Notes under the pieces: generated by a model
Told to the model about the DNA's origin: nothing
Seen by the model: only the letters and a program-made list of their open reading frames with translations
Database searches by the model: none
Shown here: piece after piece, positions 8,739 to 16,614 of the stretch
How the letters are laid out: every line of letters starts with the position of its first letter
How positions within the stretch are numbered: the stretch's first letter is position 1
Translations under genes and position numbers: made by a program
Assembly (NCBI GenBank): GCA_937885015.1
Contig: CALAAS010000050.1
Span: 103,236-167,235, forward strand
DNA from: an uncultured Clostridium sp.
GTDB taxonomy: Bacteria; Bacillota; Clostridia; Lachnospirales; Lachnospiraceae
Length of the DNA stretch: 64,000 bases
Reading direction: 5' to 3'

Positions 8739-8978
8739 GCATTCTATATCAATTTTACAATAATTAGTTTGCAAATATGAATTTATAAATCAATAAAAAT
8801 GAATGATAAAATTTAAAAAAACGATCAATACAATATATACTAATTATAAAGACAATTCCGGGAGACACAATCGAAAAGTAAATATATTTTACGGGGGATT
8901 TGATGTAGTTTGAAAGGGATTTGTAAGAGGGAGATATGTAAGGTAAATTCGGAGAGCTAATTTAGGGGAGGTGTCACA
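8739..8978. other. AT-rich intergenic region before the amine dehydrogenase operon
   Basis: Markedly AT-rich compared with its flanks. TTGCAA (8769-8774) and AATAAA (8792-8797) lie 17 bases apart as a weak promoter candidate, and there are several other AT boxes, so the true start site cannot be fixed by eye. The end holds the ribosome site GGGGAGGTG for the GTG start at 8979. No ORF or structured RNA was recognised. Confidence 0.5.
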
Positions 8979-9293
8979 GTGAGAATTACGAAACATCCGG
9001 TACTTGAATTTGATCGTGGCAAAACGGTTCAGTTCACGTTTGAGGGACAGACGCTGGAAGGACTTGAGGGGGAACCGATTGCAGCGGCTTTGCATGCCAA
9101 TGGAGTTCGTGAACTTCGCAACCACAAGGGTCGTCCGAGAGGACTCTTCTGCGCAATCGGAAACTGTTCTTCCTGTCTGATGGAAGTAAATGGTGTTCCC
9201 AATGTGCGTGTCTGTACGGAGCCTCTGAAGGAGGGTATGGTCGTAAAGAAACAGAAGGGATACGGATCTCTGATGGGAGGTGGCGAAGGATGA
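8979..9293 (+). CDS. (2Fe-2S)-binding small subunit of a flavin amine dehydrogenase
   Basis: GTG start at 8979 after GGGGAGGTG. The 104-residue protein fits the Fer2_4/HcnA family. It has the N-terminal beta-grasp region (VQFTFEGQTLEG) and the cluster loop CAIGNCSSCLMEVNG, with a further Cys at VRVCTEP. In heterotetrameric sarcosine oxidase, opine oxidase and hydrogen cyanide synthase this module sits beside the FAD alpha subunit and relays electrons. It ends four bases inside the next gene (stop overlaps the ATG at 9290), as expected for a translationally coupled complex. Confidence 0.88.
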   Translation: MRITKHPVLEFDRGKTVQFTFEGQTLEGLEGEPIAAALHANGVRELRNHKGRPRGLFCAIGNCSSCLMEVNGVPNVRVCTEPLKEGMVVKKQKGYGSLMGGGEG

Positions 9294-10378
9294 AATACTC
9301 GGACGTTGTGATTATCGGCGGCGGCCCGGCGGGCATGAGCGCAGCTCTTGAAGCGGCGAAAGCCGGTATGCGTGTAACTCTGATGGATCGCTTTTCGGAA
9401 CCGGGCGGACAGCTGGTAAAACAGACCCATCGTTTCTTCGGTTCAGAGCGGGAGCGGGCAGGGACAAGAGGAATTGAGATTGTGGAAATCCTCCGCAAAG
9501 AAATAGAGGAAAATCCGCTGATCGAAGTAAAACGGAATACGGACGTTCTCGGCATTTATTCCGACCGTGTCATTTCCTATGAGGAAGACCATGTGTACGG
9601 ACGCATGACAGGGGGGAAGATTATTATTTCCACCGGCGCGTCGGAGAAGATGCTCCAGTTCGAGAATAATGACCTTCCGGGCGTATACGGTGCCGGAGCA
9701 GTGCAGACTCTGATGAACGTATACGGAATCCAGCCAGGAAACAGAGTGCTGATGATCGGCGCAGGAAATATTGGCCTGATCGTAAGTTATCAGCTCCTGC
9801 AGGCAGGCGTAAAGGTGGCGGCCATTGTGGAGGCGGCCCCGAGAATCGGAGGCTACAAGGTTCATGCATCCAAGGTACGGCGCTTTGGCGTTCCGATTTA
9901 TACGAAAACGACTATTAAGGCGGCTCTCGGCGAGAACCACGTAACGGGGGCGGTGCTGGCGGATATGGATGATAAATTCCAGATTATACCGGGAACAGAG
10001 CGGGAGATCGAAGTAGACACGATCTGCATCGCGGTGGGGCTTTCGCCTTTAAGCGAGCTGCTGGTTCACTGTGGGGCAAAGATGCACTACGTGCCGCAGC
10101 TGGGCGGATTTGTTCCGGAGCGGGATGATTTTCTGGAGACGACGGCTCTCGGCGTTTATGTGGCCGGAGACGTTTCCTGTATCGAAGAGGCAACGGCAGC
10201 CATGTTGGAGGGATGTATTGCAGGCGTGTCGGCAGCCATTGCATCCGGCATGAACCGTCCGGAACTGGTGGCAAAGCGCGATGAGTTTGTGGAGCAGCTG
10301 GCGATCCTCCGTTCCGGAACGACCGGAAAGAAGATACGGGATGGCCTGGAGCTGATTGGAAGGAGGGAGCAGAATTGA
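9290..10378 (+). CDS. FAD-dependent NAD(P)H-type oxidoreductase, alpha subunit (HcnB / OoxA-like)
   Basis: 362 residues. The first Rossmann motif VIIGGGPAGMSAALEAAKAG binds FAD and the second, VLMIGAGNIGLIVSYQLLQ, is the NAD(P)-site region. ALGVYVAGDVSCIEEA near residue 285 is the second FAD contact. The protein is shorter than sarcosine oxidase alpha and matches the alpha subunit of opine oxidases and dye-linked L-proline dehydrogenases, where it carries electrons from the beta subunit. It overlaps both neighbours by a few bases, so the five subunits of 8979-12312 are probably made in step. Confidence 0.85.
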   Translation: MKYSDVVIIGGGPAGMSAALEAAKAGMRVTLMDRFSEPGGQLVKQTHRFFGSERERAGTRGIEIVEILRKEIEENPLIEVKRNTDVLGIYSDRVISYEEDHVYGRMTGGKIIISTGASEKMLQFENNDLPGVYGAGAVQTLMNVYGIQPGNRVLMIGAGNIGLIVSYQLLQAGVKVAAIVEAAPRIGGYKVHASKVRRFGVPIYTKTTIKAALGENHVTGAVLADMDDKFQIIPGTEREIEVDTICIAVGLSPLSELLVHCGAKMHYVPQLGGFVPERDDFLETTALGVYVAGDVSCIEEATAAMLEGCIAGVSAAIASGMNRPELVAKRDEFVEQLAILRSGTTGKKIRDGLELIGRREQN

Positions 10379-10866
10379 CAGGAACATTAGAGAGTACTGG
10401 AATTGCCAGCCGCGAGATGTTTGAGAGACTTCTCCCGTCCCCTGAGAGAAGAACCCGCGGGCCTTATATTGTGATGGAATGCTACGAGGAGATTCCCTGC
10501 AACCCCTGCAGCACCAGCTGTCCGGCGCATGCAGTACATATGGAAAATATCAATAATCTCCCGGAATGTGATATTGAAAAGTGTACCGGCTGCGGAAACT
10601 GCGTAGGGCGGTGTCCGGGTCTGGCATGTTTTGTGATAGATGAGACGCCGGGCAGCGGAAAGATCAAGATTACCTTCCCCTATGAGATGATTCCGCTTCC
10701 TGCGGTGGGTGATGTGGTGGACGCCCTGGGACGTGACGGTTCGGTAGTTGGAAAAGCGGAGATCGTCCGGGTGCTGAATACGGCAAGGCTGGATCATACC
10801 AGCATTATTACCATGCTGGTGGACGAGGAACTGCTCTATGATGCGCGGAATATTCGCTGCGAGTAA
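10375..10866 (+). CDS. 4Fe-4S ferredoxin-like subunit
   Basis: TTG start at 10375, overlapping the preceding stop, with GGAGGGAG just upstream. The 163-residue protein has CNPCSTSCP and CTGCGNCVGRCPG, enough for two [4Fe-4S] clusters, followed by a small beta domain (YEMIPLPAVGDVVDALGRDG). A ferredoxin subunit in this position suits an anaerobe, where electrons leave to a ferredoxin or quinone pool instead of oxygen. Its exact partner is inferred from the operon. Confidence 0.82.
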   Translation: MTGTLESTGIASREMFERLLPSPERRTRGPYIVMECYEEIPCNPCSTSCPAHAVHMENINNLPECDIEKCTGCGNCVGRCPGLACFVIDETPGSGKIKITFPYEMIPLPAVGDVVDALGRDGSVVGKAEIVRVLNTARLDHTSIITMLVDEELLYDARNIRCE

Positions 10867-10879
10867 GGGAGGGACGATT

Positions 10880-11170
10880 ATGGCAACAAACATGGATGAA
10901 AGTAAAATTATTCTCTGCCGCTGTGAGAACGTAACGCTGGCGGATCTTCATAGAATGCTGGATGAGGGCATGACTTCCATGCAGGAGATCAAGAAAACAT
11001 GCCGCTGCACCATGGGTCCCTGCCAGGGCAGAACCTGCAAGGAGCTGATTGCGAAGGAAATCGCAAACTACCTCCATATTTCCGTTGATGAGCTGGATGT
11101 TCCAATCAGCCGTGCTCCCATTAAGCCGATTACCATCGGCCAGATTGCTGCAGGAGGTGAAGGCAAGTGA
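10880..11170 (+). CDS. BFD-like [2Fe-2S]-binding subunit
   Basis: The ATG at 10880 follows AAGGGAGGG; an upstream frame extension to 10838 overlaps the previous gene and is rejected. The 96-residue protein contains ILCRCENVT, then CRCTMGPCQGRTC, the four-Cys pattern of bacterioferritin-associated-ferredoxin domains found at the C-terminus of opine oxidase and proline dehydrogenase subunits. Here it is a separate small subunit, like delta of the archaeal alpha-beta-gamma-delta proline dehydrogenase. It overlaps the start of the next gene by four bases. Confidence 0.82.
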   Translation: MATNMDESKIILCRCENVTLADLHRMLDEGMTSMQEIKKTCRCTMGPCQGRTCKELIAKEIANYLHISVDELDVPISRAPIKPITIGQIAAGGEGK

Positions 11171-12312
11171 GAAAAACTGCTGACGTTGTAATTATCGGCG
11201 GAGGTGCCGCAGGCACTTCGACGGCTTATTATCTGTCGAAAATGGGCGTGAAAAACGTCGTTTTAGTGGAACAGAATTATACGCCCTTTGGCGGAACCGG
11301 ACGATGTGCCGCCATGTTCCGTCTCCAGTTTGGAAGCGTCTCCAACTGTAAGCTGGGCCTTCTGAGCGTTTCTCAGTTTGACGTTCTGGGCGAGGAGTCG
11401 GGTTTTGGCGATCTGGAGATTTCCAAGCACGGATATCTGCTTCCGGCCTACAACGAAGAGGAACTGGAGGGTTTAAAGAAAAATGTGGATCTGCAGCACA
11501 CCATGGATATTCCGTCCATGATCCTGGATCAGAAGGGGTGTAAAGAGGTTGCGCCGTATCTGGATGTGAGCGAGATGATCGGCGGTTCCTATTGTACCGG
11601 AGAGGGAACCATCAATCCGCAGAAGATGGCGCTGGCATTTAAGAAGGGAGCCCAGTCAAGAGGAGTCGAATTTTATAATTATACGACGGTAACCGGCATC
11701 CGGGTAGAGGCTGGAAAGGTTAAGGGCGTTATTACTGATAAAGGCGAGATCGCCACGGAATGCGTAGTAAATGCCACTGGCGAATGGGGAAAGTTTATCG
11801 GCCGTATGGCAGGGGTTACGATTCCCGTTGAACCGGAGAAGCACCAGATCTGTATCACAGAGCCTCTGGAATACCTGGGTGGCCCGATGATTTATTCCTT
11901 TAAATACGGAACCTATATTTCTCAGGTTAAGCATGGCGGATTCCTCATGGGCTGGTCGGATCCCAACGTAGAGGCCGGAATCATTGATTTTAATACGGAG
12001 TGGAGAGTTCTGGAGGAACTGTGCCGCAGAGTTGTAAAGCAGGTTCCAGCGCTGGCAAATGTACGCATCGTGCGCCACTGGGCAGGTCAGTACGGAAACG
12101 GACCGGATCATTCCATTATCGTAGGGCCGGTTCCGGAAGTAGAGGGATTTATCTGTGCGCTGGGTATGACGAAGGCGACCATGTTTGCGCCGGCGATTGG
12201 TATTCTGGCGGCAGAGTCGGTTGTAAAAGCAAAACCATCACTTCCGATGGAGCCGTATACCATCGATCGGTTTGCAAAGGGCAATCTGGTTATCGATCCG
12301 GCCCTTCTGTAA
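11167..12312 (+). CDS. FAD-dependent amine dehydrogenase catalytic subunit (DAO family; OoxB/SoxB-like)
   Basis: GTG start at 11167 coupled to the upstream stop. 381 residues with VVIIGGGAAGTSTAYYLSKMG at the N-terminus (FAD), GTGRCAAMFRLQFG (flavin-loop region of the DAO fold) and YGNGPDHSIIVGP near residue 318, the typical C-terminal FAD contact of sarcosine oxidase beta, HcnC and opine oxidase. This is the subunit expected to oxidise the C-N bond of a secondary amine or N-substituted amino acid. Which amine is unknown; the neighbouring opine dehydrogenase-family enzyme favours opines or related amino dicarboxylates, while the BCCT transporter leaves N-methyl compounds possible. Confidence 0.85.
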   Translation: MRKTADVVIIGGGAAGTSTAYYLSKMGVKNVVLVEQNYTPFGGTGRCAAMFRLQFGSVSNCKLGLLSVSQFDVLGEESGFGDLEISKHGYLLPAYNEEELEGLKKNVDLQHTMDIPSMILDQKGCKEVAPYLDVSEMIGGSYCTGEGTINPQKMALAFKKGAQSRGVEFYNYTTVTGIRVEAGKVKGVITDKGEIATECVVNATGEWGKFIGRMAGVTIPVEPEKHQICITEPLEYLGGPMIYSFKYGTYISQVKHGGFLMGWSDPNVEAGIIDFNTEWRVLEELCRRVVKQVPALANVRIVRHWAGQYGNGPDHSIIVGPVPEVEGFICALGMTKATMFAPAIGILAAESVVKAKPSLPMEPYTIDRFAKGNLVIDPALL

Positions 12313-12492
12313 AGGCAAGTTGAGAAAATGCGAGTTTAAGATATAATTTGGCTGGTCGAATTTGACCGGTCAGCTGGCTGGGGTTTAGCATGCTGGGGGA
12401 AGCGGCAAAAACCCTGGCCTTTTCCGGAATATAAACCGGGAGTTGGTGTAGATGGAGGTATCTGTATCGGGAAAGCTGCATAATCTGTATGT
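12313..12492. other. Gap between the dehydrogenase operon and the BCCT gene
   Basis: Contains GGCTGGGGTTT (about 12377-12387) able to pair imperfectly with AAAACCCTGGCC ahead of TTTT near 12424, a weak terminator candidate. No convincing promoter was seen. Confidence 0.35.
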
Positions 12493-14136
12493 TTGAGAGG
12501 GTATGCTTATGGAAGAAAAGAAAAAAGAATTGAAATAGAAAAAGGTATTTTTATACCGGCGGCCGTTATTTTGCTGGCTGTTGTGGTAATTGGCTTTACA
12601 ATGCCGCCATTTTTCCATGCGGCGATGAATTTTCTTTTTGATGTGACGACCAAGGGTTTCGGCTGGTTCTACCTGCTGATGTCGGCATTTCTGGTATTCC
12701 TGTGTATCGGAATTGCCATCAGTCCTTTTGGGAATAAAATTCTGGGCGGACCGGATGCAAAGCCGGAGCATAAGGCCTTTTCCTGGTGTGCCATGACCAT
12801 TTGCAGCGGTATTGCGACGGCGGTGGTATTTTATGCAGTGGGCGAACCGCTGACCTACTATCACATTCCGCCGGCAGCCACTGGCCTGACGCCGGAAACG
12901 CCGCAGGCAGCAGTGCGGGGCGTACAGATTGCCTCGTTCCACTGGGGTTTCGTTTATTACGGCATTTTTACATTCTGGGGACTGGTAACGGGTTACATGT
13001 CCATGAATTACAACCTGCCGGCCCGCCCAAGCTCTGCTCTCTATCCCTTTTTAAAGGATAAAATTTATGGGACACCTGGAAAAATTGTGGATATTGTATC
13101 CCTGCTGGCTCTGGTGGGAGGCATCGTGACCTCTCTGGGATTCGGAACGACACAGTTTGCGTCGGGCCTTCAGTTCGTGTTTGGAATCACGCCCAGCAAC
13201 CTGATGTATGTGGTTACCATTGTGGTTGTGACGCTGTCCTATACGGTATCCAGCGGCCGGGGCATTAAAAAGGGAATGAAGATTATCAGTGATACCAATG
13301 CGTATGTATACATTGCGCTTCTTCTCTTCCTGTTCCTGTTTGGGCCGACGGTTTACCTGCTGAACCTGTTGACGGATGTAGTAAGCTCGACGATTATGAA
13401 TTATATTCCTACGGCGCTGAATGCGGACGCCTTTGATGTGGGCGAAGGCTGGAGCCGGATGAATACGGTATTTTTCATGGCCTGGATTATGGCCTATGCA
13501 CCGCTGATCGGCCTGTTTTTGGCGAAAATCTCCAGAGGCCGCACGGTGCGTCAGTTCCTGTTGGTCAATATTCTGGCGCCCGGTATCTTCGTACTTCTCT
13601 GGTTCGTTGGATTTGGCGGAAATGCGATCTATGTGGATCACTATTTGGGAGGAACTATTTTCAATACCGTACAGGAACTGGGATTCCCGGTGGCGAACTT
13701 TGCCCTTTTAAATGAGATGCCCCTCCGTTCTTTTACGAATCCGCTGGTTATTGTGGCGCTGTTCCTGTCCTTCATTACGCTGGCAGATGCCATGACGGGG
13801 ACGATCGCTTCGATGACGGTAAAGAATACACTGGAGGATGAGGCACCGGTATCCATTAAGTTTTTCTGGGGTATCCTGATTGGAGCCACCACCGTGCTCT
13901 GCCTGTTTGCGCTGGGAGAAATCGGAACTACGGCGCTTCAAAATATGAGTATCGTGTATGCTCTGCCGATTTTTATCATTACGATCCCGGCAGTGGGAAC
14001 GGCTTTTAAGATGGCCAGCGGTTCTCTGGACCGGGAGATGGAGGCAGAGATGGCGGCAAAAATGGCCATTGGAACAGAACAGAAATCGGATACGGCGGCT
14101 GCTGGGAAAGAAGCGGCTGCAGATGCGGCGAAATAA
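12493..14136 (+). CDS. BCCT-family transporter (betaine/carnitine/choline type); start uncertain
   Basis: About 540 residues with roughly twelve hydrophobic helices. Typical BCCT features include FHWGFVYYGIFTFWGLVTGYM (the Trp-rich region of TM4) and a hydrophilic Ala-rich C-terminus. The open frame begins at a TTG (12493) with no Shine-Dalgarno. The well-placed start, ATG 12509 after GAGAGGG, is out of frame and stops after nine codons. One extra A in the A6 run at 12521-12526 would join the two into MEEKKKRIEIEKG, so the gene may carry a one-base deletion. Substrates of the family are quaternary ammonium and related zwitterions; it probably imports the substrate of the adjacent dehydrogenase. 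Confidence 0.85.
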   Translation: MRGYAYGRKEKRIEIEKGIFIPAAVILLAVVVIGFTMPPFFHAAMNFLFDVTTKGFGWFYLLMSAFLVFLCIGIAISPFGNKILGGPDAKPEHKAFSWCAMTICSGIATAVVFYAVGEPLTYYHIPPAATGLTPETPQAAVRGVQIASFHWGFVYYGIFTFWGLVTGYMSMNYNLPARPSSALYPFLKDKIYGTPGKIVDIVSLLALVGGIVTSLGFGTTQFASGLQFVFGITPSNLMYVVTIVVVTLSYTVSSGRGIKKGMKIISDTNAYVYIALLLFLFLFGPTVYLLNLLTDVVSSTIMNYIPTALNADAFDVGEGWSRMNTVFFMAWIMAYAPLIGLFLAKISRGRTVRQFLLVNILAPGIFVLLWFVGFGGNAIYVDHYLGGTIFNTVQELGFPVANFALLNEMPLRSFTNPLVIVALFLSFITLADAMTGTIASMTVKNTLEDEAPVSIKFFWGILIGATTVLCLFALGEIGTTALQNMSIVYALPIFIITIPAVGTAFKMASGSLDREMEAEMAAKMAIGTEQKSDTAAAGKEAAADAAK

Positions 14137-14162
14137 ACATACATGAAACTGCGCAGAACATA

Positions 14163-14200
14163 CCGGGGGCGCGCCAGACTGCGGGTTGGCGTGTCCCCGG
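14163..14200 (+). terminator. GC-rich hairpin after the BCCT gene
   Basis: CCGGGGGCGCGCCA (14163-14176) pairs with TGGCGTGTCCCCGG (14187-14200), allowing wobbles. No T tract follows, so it may be a weak terminator or an mRNA 3'-end stabiliser. Confidence 0.45.
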
Positions 14201-14231
14201 AGTTGTTATGAAAAAGAAATGGGGATGAGAG

Positions 14232-15122
14232 ATGGAATACAGAAACCTGGTTACATTTTTGCGGGTGGCAGAACTGCAGAATTTTACGCAGGCTGCCAGT
14301 GCGCTGGGATATGCGCAGTCGACGGTGACATTTCACATTCAGTCTTTGGAGGAAGAACTGGGGGTTGTTCTATTTGACCGCATCGGAAAGAAAGTTTCAC
14401 TGACCATGGCGGGGGAATATCTGATCGCCTATGCCAATGAGATGATGCATCTGGAGGCGGATATCCGTGGTTTGAATCAAAATATGGAAAAACTGCCGGG
14501 AACGCTTCGTGTGGGAGTGGTGGAGTCAATCCTGTATACCCATGCAGCGCGGGTTATCTCGGAGTACTACAAGCGGTATCCACAGATTTCTCTGGAGATT
14601 CACTCCAATTCTTCGCTGGAACTGATGGACATGCTGAAGGGGAACAATGTGGATATTATTCTGTTCATGGGACGGAGGATCGTGGACCCCAGCTATGTGC
14701 GGGATCTGATTAAACCGGCTGAGGTGTCCTTTGTGACATCAGCCCGAAATCCGCTGGCGAAGCGAAAAAAGCTGAGTATTGAAGAAATCATGGAACAGCC
14801 ATTGATTCTTCCAGAAAAAAGCAGTCTGTACCGGAAGATGGCAGAGGAGGTGGCGGCGCATTTTGACCGGGTACTGGAACCGGCGGTACAGATCAATAAT
14901 ACGTCGATGATCATGGAACTGATGAAACAGGGACTGGGTGTCTCCTTCCTGCCCAGGTACCTGACGGAGAAGGAAGTAAAGGCAGGGAATCTGGCCATTC
15001 TGAATGTGGGAAGCGGAATCCGGCAGGATTATTATATTCAGATGCTTCATCACAAAAATAAGTGGGTAACACCGCAGATGAAGGGATTTGTTGCACTTAT
15101 GGAGGAGGTTCTGGAGGCGTAA
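14232..15122 (+). CDS. LysR-family transcriptional regulator
   Basis: 296 residues, standard LTTR length. The N-terminal winged helix is clear (TFLRVAELQNFTQAASALGYAQ, with the recognition helix around STVTFHIQSLEEELG), followed by a periplasmic-binding-like co-inducer domain starting near residue 88 (LRVGVVESI). It sits between the transporter and the opine dehydrogenase-family gene, all on the same strand. It is the probable regulator of this catabolic block; a matching dyad lies in the next intergenic gap. Confidence 0.9.
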   Translation: MEYRNLVTFLRVAELQNFTQAASALGYAQSTVTFHIQSLEEELGVVLFDRIGKKVSLTMAGEYLIAYANEMMHLEADIRGLNQNMEKLPGTLRVGVVESILYTHAARVISEYYKRYPQISLEIHSNSSLELMDMLKGNNVDIILFMGRRIVDPSYVRDLIKPAEVSFVTSARNPLAKRKKLSIEEIMEQPLILPEKSSLYRKMAEEVAAHFDRVLEPAVQINNTSMIMELMKQGLGVSFLPRYLTEKEVKAGNLAILNVGSGIRQDYYIQMLHHKNKWVTPQMKGFVALMEEVLEA

Positions 15123-15126
15123 AACA

Positions 15127-15141
15127 ATCGCTGTTTTCGAT
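15127..15141 (+). promoter_or_regulatory. Candidate LysR box
   Basis: ATCGCTGTTTTCGAT is an ATCG-N7-CGAT dyad of the T-N11-A class recognised by LysR regulators. It lies 23 bases upstream of the -35 element of the next promoter, the usual place for an LTTR recognition site. Confidence 0.5.
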
Positions 15142-15163
15142 TATCACAATATAAACCATCTAT

Positions 15164-15192
15164 TTCACAAAACACTTCCGAAGGGTTATACT
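15164..15192 (+). promoter_or_regulatory. Promoter of the opine dehydrogenase-family gene
   Basis: TTCACA and TATACT are separated by 17 bases. The weak -35 fits activation by a regulator bound upstream. Confidence 0.6.
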
Positions 15193-15253
15193 TAAATCAG
15201 AAAGAAGAGCGGACTATATAAAAACAGAAAAATAAAACAGGGAGGATTTTAGG

Positions 15254-16495
15254 ATGGGTAAGATGGATTATTTGAAAGACATGCCAATTGCCGTTCTGGG
15301 CGGCGGTGCAGTTGGAAAGACGTGTGCGGCAGATATGAAGCTGGCTGGCAGAGAAGTGCGTCTGTTTGATATGATGCCCTTTGCGGAGAAAACGCTGGCT
15401 AATCTGGAAAAGACGGGGATTCTTCTGGATGGTGTTCAGAGAAACCTGTACTGCTTTGAGCGTTCCGGACGTGCCTTTTTTGATGTGATAAGCAGTAATA
15501 TGGAAGAGGTGGTAAAGGGCGCCGGCCTGATCGTGGTGGCAGCACCGGCCTTCGCTCACGAGCCTTTCTTCCGGGAATTGGTTCCGCTTCTGGAGGACGG
15601 CCAGGTAATTCATATCTTTACCGACAACTACGCGTCTCTGATTCTAAGAAAGCTGATGCGGGAGATGGGATGTACAAAGAAGGTTATCATAGGCGGATGG
15701 TCTTCGGCTCCCTATGGAACGCGCATTGAGTCTGTTGGTAAGTTCCAGTTCCCGCATGTGGGAATCAAATACCGTGCCATTACGCTTCGCGGTGCATCTT
15801 TGCCAATGTCGGATATTGATGATTTTATGGAGTCTTCCAAATATCTGCCGTGTATCGATGCCGTTACCTACGGAGATGGACCGGTGGCAGGAAATACGGT
15901 TCTTGATATCGGCTTTTCCAATATTAACCCGGTTATTCATGTTCCGGCTACGATTCTTGGCGTTTCCACCATGGAAAACTGGGGACTCATTTTCGGCGGT
16001 CACGACAGGACCAATTATTCCATGTACAGCCATGGCCTCTGCCCGTCTATCTGCGAGGTGCAGTATCAGTTCTTTGAGGAAGAAAAGGCGCTGGCAAAAG
16101 CCATCGGCGTTGGCACGCCGACGTACTCCTATGAATCTTTCTTCTCCCGCCGAAGCGTGCTGACCCAGGAGTATATGGGACTGGATAAGGATGGTAAGGA
16201 CAATGTGGTATTCCCGCTGGATCAGCCGTCCACAGAAGGAAATACGGGCCCCAACAATATCAATCATCGCTACCTGACAGAGGATGTTCCGGTGGGATGT
16301 AAGATTTATCACGATCTGGGCGTGCAGTACGGCGTACCGACCCCAATTATTGATTCTATGATCGTTTTGGCAGGCGCTATGCATAAGAAGAGCTTCTTTG
16401 AGACCAGCAAATACAATCTGGCATATCTCGGTATTGACAATATGAGTAAAGAAGAGCTTCTGGCATATCTGAATGAGGGCGTTTATAACCGTTAA
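15254..16495 (+). CDS. Octopine/nopaline dehydrogenase-family NAD(P)-dependent enzyme
   Basis: 413 residues, start ATG after GGGAGG. The N-terminal Rossmann motif IAVLGGGAVGKTCAADM is followed by IVVAAPAFAHEPFF, and the C-terminal catalytic domain contains NINPVIHVPATIL, the Asn/His region typical of opine dehydrogenases. Family members reductively condense an amino acid with a 2-oxo acid or run the reverse cleavage. Next to an opine-oxidase-like complex the catabolic direction is plausible, but biosynthesis of an opine cannot be excluded. It has its own promoter and LysR box. Confidence 0.85.
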   Translation: MGKMDYLKDMPIAVLGGGAVGKTCAADMKLAGREVRLFDMMPFAEKTLANLEKTGILLDGVQRNLYCFERSGRAFFDVISSNMEEVVKGAGLIVVAAPAFAHEPFFRELVPLLEDGQVIHIFTDNYASLILRKLMREMGCTKKVIIGGWSSAPYGTRIESVGKFQFPHVGIKYRAITLRGASLPMSDIDDFMESSKYLPCIDAVTYGDGPVAGNTVLDIGFSNINPVIHVPATILGVSTMENWGLIFGGHDRTNYSMYSHGLCPSICEVQYQFFEEEKALAKAIGVGTPTYSYESFFSRRSVLTQEYMGLDKDGKDNVVFPLDQPSTEGNTGPNNINHRYLTEDVPVGCKIYHDLGVQYGVPTPIIDSMIVLAGAMHKKSFFETSKYNLAYLGIDNMSKEELLAYLNEGVYNR

Positions 16496-16522
16496 ACGGC
16501 AGCGCTTGAGGGAAAGGAACAG

Positions 16523-16557
16523 GCCCCGGGTAGTTTTTTTGTTAAACCGCCCGGGGC
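16523..16557 (+). terminator. Hairpin between the opine dehydrogenase gene and the PrpD remnant
   Basis: GCCCCGGG (16523-16530) pairs with CCCGGGGC (16550-16557) around an A/T-rich loop. No T tract follows the stem, so it may reduce rather than stop transcription. Confidence 0.45.
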
Positions 16558-16614
16558 ATGATATTTGTTATTGCAGAGGATCGCCATAAGTCAGAGGGGA
16601 AAGGAGAGGAGGAC

